64,000 nt of DNA from Herminiimonas arsenitoxidans (GCF_900130075.1 NZ_LT671418.1:62001-126000), one strand, 5' to 3'. Positions 1-9,305 are shown, counted from the first letter of the stretch. Translations and numbers: made by a program. Notes: generated by a model from the letters alone, not told the origin.

Positions 1-1721
1 GCGCCATAGAGCGATGCATCGACGAACTGGCCGTCGCCAGTTTTATCGCGATGCCTGAGTGCTGCTAGTGTCGCTAGCAGAGAACCCATCGCACAGAGAT
101 GATCGAACATGCCATAGCGGAACCAGATCGGCGGATTGCTTGCGCTGCTGCCTTCGATTTCCCAGCCGCTGCCGGATTGAACAGTAGGGTCGAGGCCAGG
201 CCAAGTTTGCCATGGTCCTTCAAGACCGTATGCGCTGACGTGGGAGTAAATGATGTCGGGCTTGATTGTCTTTAGGCTGTCATAGCCGAGGCCGAGTTTG
301 TCGGCGGCCGGCATGCGCAGATTGTGATGAACCACATCAGCCCATGCGACCAGTTTTTCGACGATGGGGCGCGCTGCTGGGTCTTTGATATTCAGAGCAA
401 GTACACGCTTGTCGCGCTGCGCGGACATAAAGGCCCAACTACCCATACGCAAACTATCGCCGTTCACGGGTTCTACCTTGATGATTTCTGCACCCAGATG
501 CGCGAGCATCATCGGTGCCAACGGACCAGCGACAAACATGCCGAAGTCGAGGACCTTCAGTCCTTGTAACGGGTATTGCGGTGGTGTGCCTGCGTTGCTT
601 GGCCAGCTTCTTGATCGAGGCTGCCATTGTGCGAATACCTCTTCTTGATGCTGACCTGGTCGCGGAGCCGGACCTGATACGTGCGGTGTTGGTGAAATAC
701 GTAGCGGTGGTCCGGGTTGTCGCACCGGACCATGCTCTGGATCGTTCACTTCGACTACATAAGCGTTGGCAATAGCCTGCTCTTCTGTATAAGCGCTGCC
801 AAAGGACTCTACCGGCATGACCGGGAGATCGGCAGCGCGCATTTCTGCTACCCAGAAATCACGTGGACGCGTTTTGAAGATGAGGGCATTGGCACCACAG
901 TTGGGTGCACTAATGATCTTGGGTCTGCTGGCATTGGCAGCGGCCAGCTCCTCTGGCGACATCGCTTCCAGCGCAGCTTTCATGGTGGGGGCGGAATCGG
1001 GCGGCGGGGTATGCGCCTGTAACCATAAGCCGTCAGCGCATTGATAAATGGTAGATCCTGATTCCTTGCGTATCCAGGATTCAGAAGAGCGATCTGGATG
1101 TTCGGTGCGAAACCAGTATTGCATCATCGGTACCAGCGCGCCCTGGATCAGACTGGTGCTAACGGCACCCGCGATGCCGCTGCGATCGCGTACCCGCAAG
1201 CGTGCCACCAGTCCGTTGGCAGCAAGATAGGCTGCCGTCCAACTACCTAGTGGAAAACGGTAGTACATGGGGCCGCTACGTCGCGCTGGCATATGTTCGT
1301 CGAACACGCCCATTTGCGCGAGTACTAATGCATCGTCAACCGATGTTTCTGCTAAAGGATGTCCCGGCGGATAACTGCCAATGGCGCTAACGATTAACTG
1401 CGGTGAGAATTTTCTCAGCGTCGCATCGTCTAGCCCTGCTGCAATAGCGCGTTCCGGCGTGTAATCGTGTATCAGTGCATCGGCGCTGGCTAGAAGTTGA
1501 TTGAAGCTTAGGCGTTGTTCGGCATCGTTGATATCCAGCACCACGCTGCGTTTGCTACGGTTCCATACCGGTGCGCCGGGTATCTGCCGTTTCGGAGATG
1601 TACCAGGCGGTTCGACCATAACGACATCGGCGCCGAGTTCGGCAAGCAGTAGGGCGGCAATGCTGCCAGCCATGCCTTGCGAGAGATCAATGATGCGTAC
1701 ATCTGAAAAAATGCCGTCCAT
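1..1721 (-). CDS. Two-domain family III (CaiB/BaiF) CoA-transferase, 3' end outside window
   Basis: The reading frame is open from an ATG at 1721 (GGAG ribosome site at 1729-1732, 7 bp upstream) to the window edge, 573 codons. Two successive CaiB/BaiF domains are visible. The first begins near residue 5 (DVRIIDLSQGMAGS, then NRSKRSVVLD) and the second near residue 390 (LKVLDFGMFVAGPLAPMM, then RDKRVLALNIKD and KLGLGYDSL). In the second half, Asp540 in RYGMFDHLCA aligns with the aspartate that forms the aspartyl-CoA intermediate in this family. The matching stretch of the first half (RFPLGSWTAA) has no Asp, so that half is probably not catalytic. The family moves CoA between carboxylic acids and usually activates a growth substrate. 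It lies downstream of the amidohydrolase gene but is separated from it by a strong terminator. The substrate is unknown. Confidence 0.85.
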   Translation of the reverse strand, partial: MDGIFSDVRIIDLSQGMAGSIAALLLAELGADVVMVEPPGTSPKRQIPGAPVWNRSKRSVVLDINDAEQRLSFNQLLASADALIHDYTPERAIAAGLDDATLRKFSPQLIVSAIGSYPPGHPLAETSVDDALVLAQMGVFDEHMPARRSGPMYYRFPLGSWTAAYLAANGLVARLRVRDRSGIAGAVSTSLIQGALVPMMQYWFRTEHPDRSSESWIRKESGSTIYQCADGLWLQAHTPPPDSAPTMKAALEAMSPEELAAANASRPKIISAPNCGANALIFKTRPRDFWVAEMRAADLPVMPVESFGSAYTEEQAIANAYVVEVNDPEHGPVRQPGPPLRISPTPHVSGPAPRPGQHQEEVFAQWQPRSRSWPSNAGTPPQYPLQGLKVLDFGMFVAGPLAPMMLAHLGAEIIKVEPVNGDSLRMGSWAFMSAQRDKRVLALNIKDPAARPIVEKLVAWADVVHHNLRMPAADKLGLGYDSLKTIKPDIIYSHVSAYGLEGPWQTWPGLDPTVQSGSGWEIEGSSASNPPIWFRYGMFDHLCAMGSLLATLAALRHRDKTGDGQFVDASLYG

Positions 1722-1787
1722 ATTTTGTCTCCATTATGTTTCTCGATAGATTCTTGTTTTTCTCGACTTTGCTGTTGCGAAACTCTG

Positions 1788-1832
1788 AAAAAAATAAAAA
1801 AACCCCCATGCAAACGAGGAGCCTGCATGGGG
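1788..1832 (-). terminator. Rho-independent terminator after the amidohydrolase gene
   Basis: A perfect 9-bp stem (CCCCATGCA at 1804-1812 and TGCATGGGG at 1824-1832) is followed, read on the minus strand, by a T-rich tract of about 15 nt (1788-1802). It lies 46 bp after the amidohydrolase stop and would separate that gene from the CoA-transferase gene further along the same strand. Confidence 0.9.
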
Positions 1833-1877
1833 AAATCACATCACATCTGAAGAATGGAACGGTGCTACATAATTAAT

Positions 1878-3065
1878 TCAACGTACGCCTGCGAGTAATT
1901 CCTTGAGATTGGTGCTCATCACGCGTTGCGTTTGCGCAGCATTGAGGTTGGAAATGTCTTTGAAGAAATCCAGTGGATGCGCCAATCCTTCCGGATGCGG
2001 CCAATCGCTACCGAACAGCACCCGTTCAACACCGATCAGGTCGATGACCTTGTCGACCTTGTCTTCATAAAACGGCGCGACATAGACATGCTGACGGAAA
2101 GTCTCGATCGGATTGCGTTTGAATGCGTGCGGCATCTTGTGATAAGTCGACTCCATGCGTTGCATGAGCGGTTCCAACCAGGAGGCGCCGTTTTCCAGTG
2201 ACGCGACACGGATATTCGGGAAGCGATCGAATACGCCGTGGCAGACGAAGGCAGCCAAGGTGTCGGCGATAGGACGACCCATCCAGTCGAGAATTTCACC
2301 GAAAGGATCTTTTTCAAAGGGACGGAATTCGCCTTTACCACCAGCGGTCCACCATTGGTTGATCTTGTCGTAACCAGAGTCGGATACGTGCAGGACGACA
2401 AAAATCTTTGCTTCGTTGACGCGCGCCCAGAACGGGTCGAATTCTGGAAAGCCCATCGAACGACCGCCCTTGAGCCCGGGGACAGGTGCAGGGCGAATAC
2501 CGATGACGCGTGCACCTTGTTCCAGCAAGAAATCGAGTTCCTTGCATGCTGCGTCGACATCGGCGAGGTGAATCATTGGCACCGGATAGAGGCGTTGATC
2601 TTTGGCGAAGCCAGTTTCCTCTGCTGTCCACATATTGATCGAGTGGAATAGCGCCTGAATGGCATCCGGTTTTTGCGCGAGACGCTCTTCGATTACCGAT
2701 GCCAGTGTTGGCAGAAACAGGCCTGCATGAATCTTCTGCTCATCCATGACCTTGATGTGTGCGGCACCGTTGTTGAAGGCTGCTTGCGATGCGATCGGCT
2801 TGCCGGTGATTTCGCGCAGAGACAGGCCTTCTGGGTTCTGACCGCGGTACCACTTTTCGTGTGAACCAGGAGCGGCGACGACTTCGAAGGTCGGATTCGG
2901 GATGTAGTCAGACAGTATGCCGCCGACAGCCAGTTTGGTACGGCCGTTGACTTCTACGTACTGAAATTCTTTTTGATACTTCTTGGGTAGATGCCGGAGG
3001 AAGGCTTCTGGTGGTTCGTAGAAATGCCGATCTGCGTCATAGATTGGGTAAGTCACAGCAGTCAT
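1878..3065 (-). CDS. Amidohydrolase 2 (ACMSD-like) family metal-dependent hydrolase
   Basis: This is a 395-residue TIM-barrel protein of the amidohydrolase-2 family, which contains decarboxylases and hydrolases of aromatic or cyclic acids. Family marks are YDADRHFYEP at the N-terminus (where members usually have DxHxH or similar), VLHVSDSG in the middle, and LFGSDWPHPEG near the C-terminus, carrying the conserved metal-ligand Asp. The ATG at 3065 is preferred over the one at 3077 because a GAGG site lies 6 bp before it. The gene diverges from the SDR gene at 3235. A good promoter (TTGACC, 17 bp, TATAGT) lies upstream, and its -10 falls inside a 19-bp inverted repeat. Its place in a CoA-dependent catabolic cluster suggests a role in the same pathway. 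The first His pair of the family is not clear (DRHF), so the chemistry is uncertain. Confidence 0.85.
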   Translation of the reverse strand: MTAVTYPIYDADRHFYEPPEAFLRHLPKKYQKEFQYVEVNGRTKLAVGGILSDYIPNPTFEVVAAPGSHEKWYRGQNPEGLSLREITGKPIASQAAFNNGAAHIKVMDEQKIHAGLFLPTLASVIEERLAQKPDAIQALFHSINMWTAEETGFAKDQRLYPVPMIHLADVDAACKELDFLLEQGARVIGIRPAPVPGLKGGRSMGFPEFDPFWARVNEAKIFVVLHVSDSGYDKINQWWTAGGKGEFRPFEKDPFGEILDWMGRPIADTLAAFVCHGVFDRFPNIRVASLENGASWLEPLMQRMESTYHKMPHAFKRNPIETFRQHVYVAPFYEDKVDKVIDLIGVERVLFGSDWPHPEGLAHPLDFFKDISNLNAAQTQRVMSTNLKELLAGVR

Positions 3066-3107
3066 TGTGATCCTCATGTAAAAAAGGTCGGGTACTTGCT
3101 TTGTTAA

Positions 3108-3126
3108 AACTAACTATATGTCAGTT
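3108..3126 (-). promoter_or_regulatory. Inverted-repeat operator 1 overlapping the amidohydrolase promoter
   Basis: Read on the minus strand the site is AACTGAC-N5-GTTAGTT, a 19-bp imperfect palindrome with one mismatch between half-sites. Two more copies with identical half-sites occur at 3174-3192 and 9433-9451, each oriented the same way relative to its downstream gene. The predicted -10 (TATAGT, 3118-3113) lies inside it, so a bound protein would block transcription. Size and symmetry fit a TetR-family dimer, but no regulator gene is in the window. Confidence 0.7.
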
Positions 3127-3141
3127 ATCTGAGAAGGTCAA
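3113..3141 (-). promoter_or_regulatory. Sigma-70-like promoter of the amidohydrolase gene
   Basis: On the minus strand, TTGACC (3141-3136) and TATAGT (3118-3113) are separated by exactly 17 bp, about 50 bp before the chosen start codon. The -10 is embedded in operator 1. Confidence 0.6.
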
Positions 3142-3173
3142 GAATCTGTCGTGAATAATTAATGTTGAGCTAT

Positions 3174-3192
3174 AACTGACGATATGTTAGTT
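3174..3192 (+). promoter_or_regulatory. Inverted-repeat operator 2 upstream of the SDR/ETF-QO unit
   Basis: AACTGAC-GATAT-GTTAGTT has the same half-sites as operators 1 and 3. A weak -35-like TTGAGC lies at 3165-3170, and a -10-like TAGTTT 17 bp further on falls at the end of the operator. The site therefore likely controls the + strand unit starting at 3235. It lies 47 bp from operator 1 (gap 3127-3173), so one regulator could control both divergent units. Confidence 0.7.
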
Positions 3193-3234
3193 TATTGAAA
3201 TTCATTCATGGCCATTCGTGGAAAGGAAGTAATC

Positions 3235-3927
3235 ATGTCTTCAGTCGTTGTAATCACTGGTGCGGCAGGCGCTCTTGGAAAGTCGATCGTAACGTTTTTT
3301 CTTGATCGAGGTGCAACCGTCGTGGCCGTAGATATGAATGCCAATGTGCTGCAGACGGCGTATGGCAGTAATCCAAAAGTGAAGACGGTCGCTGTTGATT
3401 TGACCAATGCAGACAAGACAGAAGTGGCCTTAAAAGACGCTTTGTCCAGCCTCGGCCCGGCCAATGTCTTGTGCAATATTGCTGGCGGTTTTGATATGGG
3501 CCCTGCTGTGCACGAAACCGATGACGCTATGTGGCGGCGTCTGATGGATATGAATGTTGCTACCTTGATCAATGCTTCTCGCGCAGTCGTGCCAGGTATG
3601 AAAACCGCAGGGCGCGGCAAGATTGTCAACGTCGCGGCCGCATCTGCAGTCAGTGGCATCGGCGCAATGGGTGCTTATTGCGCATCCAAGAGCGCAGTGG
3701 CGCGTCTGACTGAATCGATGGCACAGGAACTTCGTGGTTACGGCATCAACGTCAATGCTGTCGCACCAAGCATTCTCAATACGCCGACCAATCGCGCTGC
3801 CATGCCGGATGCAGATACTAATAAATGGGTGGCGTTGGAAGATCTGAGTGCAGTAGTCGGATTCCTTGCATCGGATTATGCGAAGGCAGTCCACGGCGCA
3901 GTGCTGCCGGTAGTCGGCTTGAGTTGA
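3235..3927 (+). CDS. Short-chain dehydrogenase/reductase (SDR)
   Basis: This is a 230-residue classical SDR with the nucleotide-binding motif TGAAGALG at residues 8-15 and the catalytic Tyr148-x3-Lys152 (YCASK). It would oxidise or reduce an alcohol/ketone with NAD(P)H. The ATG at 3235 is chosen because AAGGAAG lies 7 bp upstream; the in-frame ATG at 3208 has no such site. It is the first gene of a + strand run that continues with a second SDR, ETF-QO, a 3-hydroxyacyl-CoA dehydrogenase and a crotonase, so an acyl-CoA or ring intermediate is the probable substrate. The exact substrate cannot be told. Confidence 0.85.
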   Translation: MSSVVVITGAAGALGKSIVTFFLDRGATVVAVDMNANVLQTAYGSNPKVKTVAVDLTNADKTEVALKDALSSLGPANVLCNIAGGFDMGPAVHETDDAMWRRLMDMNVATLINASRAVVPGMKTAGRGKIVNVAAASAVSGIGAMGAYCASKSAVARLTESMAQELRGYGINVNAVAPSILNTPTNRAAMPDADTNKWVALEDLSAVVGFLASDYAKAVHGAVLPVVGLS

Positions 3928-3982
3928 TGCACAGAATTGAAACGCGTTCCTAACGTAAATAATTCAAACGGAGAAGATGGTC

Positions 3983-4726
3983 ATGGATAAAACAAAGATG
4001 CTGGAAGGAAAGTGCGCAGTCATTACTGGCGGTACCAGCGGTATCGGACGTTCAGCAGCATTGGCATTGAAGGCAGCCGGTGCAAAAGTGATTGCAACCG
4101 GCGTTTCTGAAAAGGAAGTCAAGGCAGCTCTGGCTGATCCTGCATTCGCCGGTATAGATGCGGCGGTTCTGAACGTTGCGTACGACAAGGACGTCAACGA
4201 CTTCTTTGCAGGTCTCACACGCATAGATATTTTGATCAATGCTGCAGGGATTGGCGGTCAGGGACCGGGTGAGTTTCAGGCGGAATCATTCGCTAATACC
4301 TTGAACATCAATCTGACTGGCACCTTGCGCGCCTGCTCTGCAGCGAAGCCGCTATTGCAGAAGCAGGGTGGTGCGATTGTCAACATTGCTTCCATGATGA
4401 GCTTCTTTGGCAGCGCCACTGCGCCCGGCTATTCGGCCAGCAAAGGTGGTGTTGTGCAGTTGACCAAGAGCTTGGCGGTTGCCTGGGCCGAGTTGGGTAT
4501 TCGCGTCAATGCTGTGGCGCCAGGTTGGATTGATACACCGATGACCAAGCCATTGCAGGACGATCCGGAGCGCAATGCACGCGTGCTGGGACGTTCGCCT
4601 ATGAAGCGCTGGGGGCGTTCAGAAGAAATTGCTGATGGCATTTTCTTCCTGTGCTCGCCGCTGTCGTCATTCGTCAACGGTGTGGTGCTGCCTATCGATG
4701 GTGGTTATCTCGCGGTGGGGATGTAA
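3983..4726 (+). CDS. Short-chain dehydrogenase/reductase (SDR)
   Basis: A 247-residue classical SDR. TGGTSGIG near residue 15 binds the dinucleotide, INAAGIGG matches the NNAG structural motif, and YSASK holds the catalytic Tyr and Lys. The C-terminus (PIDGGYLAVGM) is typical of FabG-like SDRs. The ATG at 3983 has a GGAG site 9 bp upstream; the ATG at 3977 is only 3 bp from it and is less likely. It follows another SDR by 55 bp and precedes ETF-QO by 96 bp. It probably acts on a 3-hydroxyacyl-CoA or cyclic alcohol of the same pathway. Confidence 0.85.
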   Translation: MDKTKMLEGKCAVITGGTSGIGRSAALALKAAGAKVIATGVSEKEVKAALADPAFAGIDAAVLNVAYDKDVNDFFAGLTRIDILINAAGIGGQGPGEFQAESFANTLNINLTGTLRACSAAKPLLQKQGGAIVNIASMMSFFGSATAPGYSASKGGVVQLTKSLAVAWAELGIRVNAVAPGWIDTPMTKPLQDDPERNARVLGRSPMKRWGRSEEIADGIFFLCSPLSSFVNGVVLPIDGGYLAVGM

Positions 4727-4742
4727 GCAGAAAATATAAAAG

Positions 4743-4762
4743 CGGTCGCTTTCTTCCGACCG
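4743..4762 (+). other. Small hairpin between the SDR and ETF-QO genes
   Basis: A perfect 6-bp stem, CGGTCG and CGACCG, is separated by 8 nt. No U-run follows, so it is not a convincing terminator. It may only be an mRNA stem. Confidence 0.35.
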
Positions 4763-4822
4763 TTGGCGCTGCTTGTTGTTTGACGGGACGAGCGGGCAAG
4801 AAAAACTCAAGATCAGGTAAAA

Positions 4823-6502
4823 ATGACAATGAACACGAGCAGCATCATTGAGAAGTACGGTCCGCGCGAAGCAATGGAATACGACGTTGTTGTGGTTGGT
4901 GGTGGTCCGGCTGGTTTATCGGCGGCCATACGCATCAAGCAACTAGCTGCCGAGGCCGGCAAGGAGGTTTCGGTTTGCGTACTGGAAAAAGGCAGCGAAG
5001 TTGGTGCACATATTCTCTCCGGTGCGGTGATGGATCCACAAGCAATTACCGAACTGTTCCCTAACTGGAAAGAGCTAGGCGCACCGCTGAATACAGAAGT
5101 TACCGAAGATCGCTTTCTTTTTCTGAGCGCCAACAAAGCATACAAGACGCCGTCATGGATGTTGCCAGCTTGTTTTCAGAATCATGGCAACTACATCGTC
5201 TCACTGGCCAATGTTGTACGTTGGCTTGGCCAGCAAGCCGAAGCTTTGGGTGTAGAAGTCTTCCCCGGCTTTGCTGCAGCAGAAATTTTGTATAACGATG
5301 ATGGTTCAGTCAAAGGTGTTGCCACCGGCAATATGGGTGTGGATCGTCATGGAGAACCTACGGCTACTTTTCAATTGGGTATGGAACTGCATGCCAAATA
5401 CACCTTCTTTGCCGAAGGCGCACGCGGCCATCTTGGCAAACAGTTGATCAGCAAATACAAACTCGATGCCGGCAAAGATCCACAGACCTACGCCATCGGC
5501 ATCAAGGAAATCTGGGAAATCGATTCGAAGATGCACCGGCCCGGCCTGGTAGTGCATACCGCTGGCTGGCCTTTGGATAGTAAAACTTACGGTGGTTCTT
5601 TCTTGTATCACCTGGAAAAAAATCAGGTCGCGGTAGGCTATGTGGTCGGTCTGGCGTATGAAAATCCTTACCTGTCGCCGTACGAAGAATTCCAGCGCTA
5701 TAAAACTCATCCAGAAATCCGCAAGTTCTTCGAAGGTGGCAAACGTCTCGCTTATGGCGCGCGCGCAATAACGGCTGGTGGTTTGCAATCGTTGCCCAAG
5801 TTGACTTTCCCAGGCGGCGCATTGATAGGTTGCGATGCTGGCTTCCTGAATGCGTCGCGTATCAAGGGCAGTCATGCTGCGATCAAGACCGGCATGTTGG
5901 CGGCTGAAGCAGTATTTGAAGCACTGAATAATGACCGTCAGTTCGATGAACTGACTGCTTACAGCGCCGCTTTTGAAAAATCTTGGCTGCACGAAGAACT
6001 GCACAAGGCACGTAACTTCAAGCCATCGATGAGCAAGGGCTTGGTTACAGGGACGCTTTTGGTTGGTATCGATCAAGTGCTTTGTGGCGGCAAAGCACCG
6101 TGGACCTTGCGTCATAAACATGCCGATCATGAATGTCTGAAACCGGCAGCAGATTACACGCCGATCACCTATCCAAAGCCGGATGGCAAGCTAACTTTTG
6201 ATCGTTTGTCATCGGTGTTCATATCCAATACCAATCACGCCGAAGATCAGCCTATTCACTTAACGCTAAAAGATGCATCGATACCGGTCAGTATCAATCT
6301 GGCGAAGTACGCTGGACCCGAGGCGCGTTACTGTCCGGCCGGCGTGTATGAGTTTGTGAAGAGCGACGATGATAGCGACCGTTTGCAGATCAACGCGCAG
6401 AACTGCGTGCATTGCAAAACTTGCGACATCAAGGATCCAACGCAGAACATCACGTGGGTGACGCCTGAAGGTGGTAACGGGCCGAATTATTCGAATATGT
6501 AA
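4823..6502 (+). CDS. Electron transfer flavoprotein:ubiquinone oxidoreductase
   Basis: This 559-residue inner-membrane-associated flavoprotein passes electrons from reduced ETF (loaded by acyl-CoA dehydrogenases) to ubiquinone. The FAD motif [10 protein letters not shown] follows YDVVVVG near residue 25. The C-terminal ferredoxin-like domain carries four cysteines for a 4Fe-4S cluster (Cys504, Cys528, Cys531, Cys534; NCVHCKTC). Length and full-length pattern match bacterial ETF-QO. An in-frame ATG at 4829 is an alternative start. No ETF alpha/beta or acyl-CoA dehydrogenase gene is in the window, so partners must lie elsewhere. Its presence shows that the pathway here includes a flavin-linked acyl-CoA oxidation. 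Confidence 0.95.
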   Translation: MTMNTSSIIEKYGPREAMEYDVVVVGGGPAGLSAAIRIKQLAAEAGKEVSVCVLEKGSEVGAHILSGAVMDPQAITELFPNWKELGAPLNTEVTEDRFLFLSANKAYKTPSWMLPACFQNHGNYIVSLANVVRWLGQQAEALGVEVFPGFAAAEILYNDDGSVKGVATGNMGVDRHGEPTATFQLGMELHAKYTFFAEGARGHLGKQLISKYKLDAGKDPQTYAIGIKEIWEIDSKMHRPGLVVHTAGWPLDSKTYGGSFLYHLEKNQVAVGYVVGLAYENPYLSPYEEFQRYKTHPEIRKFFEGGKRLAYGARAITAGGLQSLPKLTFPGGALIGCDAGFLNASRIKGSHAAIKTGMLAAEAVFEALNNDRQFDELTAYSAAFEKSWLHEELHKARNFKPSMSKGLVTGTLLVGIDQVLCGGKAPWTLRHKHADHECLKPAADYTPITYPKPDGKLTFDRLSSVFISNTNHAEDQPIHLTLKDASIPVSINLAKYAGPEARYCPAGVYEFVKSDDDSDRLQINAQNCVHCKTCDIKDPTQNITWVTPEGGNGPNYSNM

Positions 6503-6521
6503 TAGAGCGGAAAAGAGTCTC

Positions 6522-7388
6522 ATGAATATGAAAACGATAGGTGTCATCGGCGCTGGTCAGATGGGTAATGGCATCGCGCAAGTTTGTGCTGCTGCCGAGT
6601 TGGATGTGGTCTTGCGCGATCTGAGCGAGGAAGCATTGGAAAAAGCGCTGGCGACGATCAGTACCAATCTGGATCGCAGTATTAAAAGTGGAAAGCTGGA
6701 GGCTAAGAAAAAGCAGGAAATTCTTGCCCATATTTATACCAGCACAGACATTGGTGCACTAGTTGGCTGCGATTTCATCATCGAAGCCGCAACGGAAAGT
6801 ATTGATATCAAGCAGTGCATCCTTGCTGAACTGGAATCGGTGATCGCTCATGACGCGATTGTTGCGACTAACACTTCGTCTGTATCGATCACGCGTCTGG
6901 GTGCAACGCTCAAGAATCCGGACCGGATGGTCGGCATGCATTTTTTCAATCCTGTTCCTGTTATGCCCTTGGTCGAAATTATTCGCGGGGTACGAACGAC
7001 AGATAGTGTTTTCAGGGCTGCGACAACACTCGCTGTAAAGATAGGCAAGACGCCGATTGCAGTAAAAAATTCTCCGGGCTTTGTCGTCAATCGCATTCTG
7101 GTGCCGATGATCAACGAAGCTGTATTTGTTTTACAGGATGGCCTGGCTAATGCTGAAGAAATCGACGCCGGGATGAAGCTGGGAGCGAACCATCCTATCG
7201 GGCCATTGGCATTGGCAGACTTGATTGGTATCGATGTCTGTCTTGCTGTGATGGAAGTGTTGTACCGCGATTTTCACGACTCCAAATATCGTCCAGCTCG
7301 CTTGCTGCGCGAGATGGTGGATGCCGGGCAGTTAGGACGCAAGAGCGGTAAAGGATTTTACGAATATGGTCAGATGCCGGTCGTTTAA
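6522..7388 (+). CDS. 3-hydroxyacyl-CoA (3-hydroxybutyryl-CoA) dehydrogenase
   Basis: A 288-residue single-chain L-3-hydroxyacyl-CoA dehydrogenase. The NAD loop GAGQMG is at residues 10-15, HFFNPVPVMPLVE carries the catalytic His and Glu, and GFVVNRIL and HPIGPLALADLIG are family blocks. The enzyme oxidises (S)-3-hydroxyacyl-CoA to 3-ketoacyl-CoA with NAD+. An upstream in-frame start at 6471 would overlap the ETF-QO gene; the ATG at 6522 fits the family start. It lies 19 bp after ETF-QO and 18 bp before the crotonase fusion, so it is in the same operon. It may supply the dehydrogenase activity that the degenerate half of that fusion has lost. Confidence 0.92.
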   Translation: MNMKTIGVIGAGQMGNGIAQVCAAAELDVVLRDLSEEALEKALATISTNLDRSIKSGKLEAKKKQEILAHIYTSTDIGALVGCDFIIEAATESIDIKQCILAELESVIAHDAIVATNTSSVSITRLGATLKNPDRMVGMHFFNPVPVMPLVEIIRGVRTTDSVFRAATTLAVKIGKTPIAVKNSPGFVVNRILVPMINEAVFVLQDGLANAEEIDAGMKLGANHPIGPLALADLIGIDVCLAVMEVLYRDFHDSKYRPARLLREMVDAGQLGRKSGKGFYEYGQMPVV

Positions 7389-7406
7389 GAAACGCTAAGG
7401 ATAGAC

Positions 7407-9305
7407 ATGAACGTTTTCCGTTACGAAAAAGACGACGATGGCATAGTCACCGTCATCATGGACATGGCGGGACCGGTCAATGCAATGAACGCTGAATATC
7501 TGGCAGCGATGGAGCAGACGTTAGTAAGGCTGGAACAAGAGTCTGACTTGCGCGGCGTGGTACTGGCATCGGGCAAGAAGACCTTTTTTGCCGGAGGTGA
7601 CATCAAAGACATGATGAATATCCGACCGGAGGAGTACGCATCATTTTATGAACGTCTACTAACGACGAAGGCGCAACTACGGCGACTGGAGTTGCTACCA
7701 GTGCCAGTTGTGGCTGCGATCAACGGTGCAGCCTTGGGTGGTGGTTTTGAAATATGTCTGGTCTGCAATCGTCGTATCGTGCTGGATGTGCCCAAGGCAG
7801 TCGTTGGTTTGCCAGAGATAACGCTGGGATTGCTGCCGGGAGGTGGTGGTACGGTAAGACTGGTGAGATTGTTAGGATTGCAGAAGGCGCTTCCTTTGTT
7901 GTTGGAGGGTAAACTTCATCTCCCACAGCATGCCTTGAAACTTGGTTTAGTAGATCAATGTGTGAACAAGGCAGAAGACCTGCTACTGCAAGCGAAAGCA
8001 TGGATATTGTCTGATCATGCCATTGCGTACCAGCCTTGGCAGCTAGATGGTTATACAGTTCCCGGTGGCGATGCGACAACGCCAGCCGTAGCCGAGTTTC
8101 TTGCGCTATGCATGCAGCAAGCACGCGCGGCAACACGTGGTTTGTTACCGGCACCCGAATGCCTGATCGATTTAGCAGGGCGGTCCACAAAATTGCCGCT
8201 GAATGCAGCATTGGAACTGGAAGGTAAGGTTGCAGCAGAATTGACGCTGTCACCTCAGGCAAAAAACATCATGACGACCAGGTTTTATCAAATGAACTTG
8301 GTGCGTCGCGCGATGCGGCAACTAGGTGAGACAGCCAGAACACAGACTAAACGTATCGGTATCGTCGGGTTGGTCGGAGAAAACAGCACGGCAGCACAGG
8401 CGCTTGGTATAGCGGCATTGGCAAAAGGCATACATGTCATTTGCGGCAGCGTCGATGAAAAAGCATGTCTGTTGGAGATGGCTTCGTCTCATGCCAAGGG
8501 CGTGTCTGAATTCGCCTTGAGCGACATGATTGAAGTTGTTGAGTCGGAAGAACAAGCGAAGCAGAAATCCGCGTGCGATCTTATTTTTGATTTTTATGTG
8601 GACTCGGATAGTGTGCGCAGATCACAGCATTACATCCTTGCGGGACATGGTGTCTACGTTTGTATCAATGACGCAAGAGTGGTGAGTGAGGATACAGACT
8701 TCACAATATTAAGAGCTTCTTTGTACATGGCTGGATCGAGCATCACCTTGGTCGAGCTTGTTCTGAGGCTGGACGATACGAGAACAAGGCTGTCCCTATT
8801 AATAGCTTTCTTGCATCGCATCGGCTTGATTGCCATCGTTACCAAAGCTCATGACCGAGGTTTTGTTGCCGGCGTTATTGCAGCGTATGACGATGAGCGG
8901 CAACGGCTTCTTCAAGAGGATATCGCTGCCGACATGATTGACCGGCAAGCGTGGAGGCTGGGTATGGCAGTGGCTAGCCCTGTGTTGGCATCAGGTTATG
9001 CGATGCCCTTGACTAGCTCGCAAATCGAAGACGATATTCGAGACCGACTGCTGTTCCGGCAAGTCATTGAGTCTGTGCGCTACTTGGAGCAGGGACGCTT
9101 GGGATCCGTTGCCGATGTTAATGTCGCGACAGTGTTGGCTGCCGGGGCACCATCCTGGACCGGCGGTTATCTTCAAGTCATCAATACCTACGACATACAT
9201 GCATTCGCCGCGCGCGCCGCCGAGCTGATGCGATGCTATGGCGATCGTTTCGCGCTCCCTCGCTTGTTTCTTCATAAATTGGAAACACAAACGAGCTTTC
9301 TCTGA
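7407..9305 (+). CDS. Enoyl-CoA hydratase fused to a degenerate 3-hydroxyacyl-CoA dehydrogenase half
   Basis: This is a 632-residue FadB/FadJ-like fusion. The N-terminal crotonase half keeps both catalytic glutamates: Glu115 (GGGFEICLV) and Glu137 (GLPEITLGLLPGGGG). The second half starts near residue 314 and keeps the fold pattern (HRIG..IVTKAHDRGFVAGVI, then ASVLAAGAPSWTGGYLQVI-like blocks near the C-terminus), but the NAD loop is broken. Around residues 316-326 RIGIVGLVGEN replaces the usual GAGxMG, and the HFFNP catalytic motif is gone. I infer an active hydratase/isomerase with a non-catalytic, perhaps structural, second half. Typical FadB/FadJ are about 710-730 residues, so it is also short. 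The intact dehydrogenase gene directly upstream may compensate. Confidence 0.85.
   Translation: MNVFRYEKDDDGIVTVIMDMAGPVNAMNAEYLAAMEQTLVRLEQESDLRGVVLASGKKTFFAGGDIKDMMNIRPEEYASFYERLLTTKAQLRRLELLPVPVVAAINGAALGGGFEICLVCNRRIVLDVPKAVVGLPEITLGLLPGGGGTVRLVRLLGLQKALPLLLEGKLHLPQHALKLGLVDQCVNKAEDLLLQAKAWILSDHAIAYQPWQLDGYTVPGGDATTPAVAEFLALCMQQARAATRGLLPAPECLIDLAGRSTKLPLNAALELEGKVAAELTLSPQAKNIMTTRFYQMNLVRRAMRQLGETARTQTKRIGIVGLVGENSTAAQALGIAALAKGIHVICGSVDEKACLLEMASSHAKGVSEFALSDMIEVVESEEQAKQKSACDLIFDFYVDSDSVRRSQHYILAGHGVYVCINDARVVSEDTDFTILRASLYMAGSSITLVELVLRLDDTRTRLSLLIAFLHRIGLIAIVTKAHDRGFVAGVIAAYDDERQRLLQEDIAADMIDRQAWRLGMAVASPVLASGYAMPLTSSQIEDDIRDRLLFRQVIESVRYLEQGRLGSVADVNVATVLAAGAPSWTGGYLQVINTYDIHAFAARAAELMRCYGDRFALPRLFLHKLETQTSFL

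Noticed and set aside
5306..6130. A 274-residue open frame antiparallel to the ETF-QO gene
   Set aside because: It is a shadow of a well-conserved gene; composition and start are implausible.
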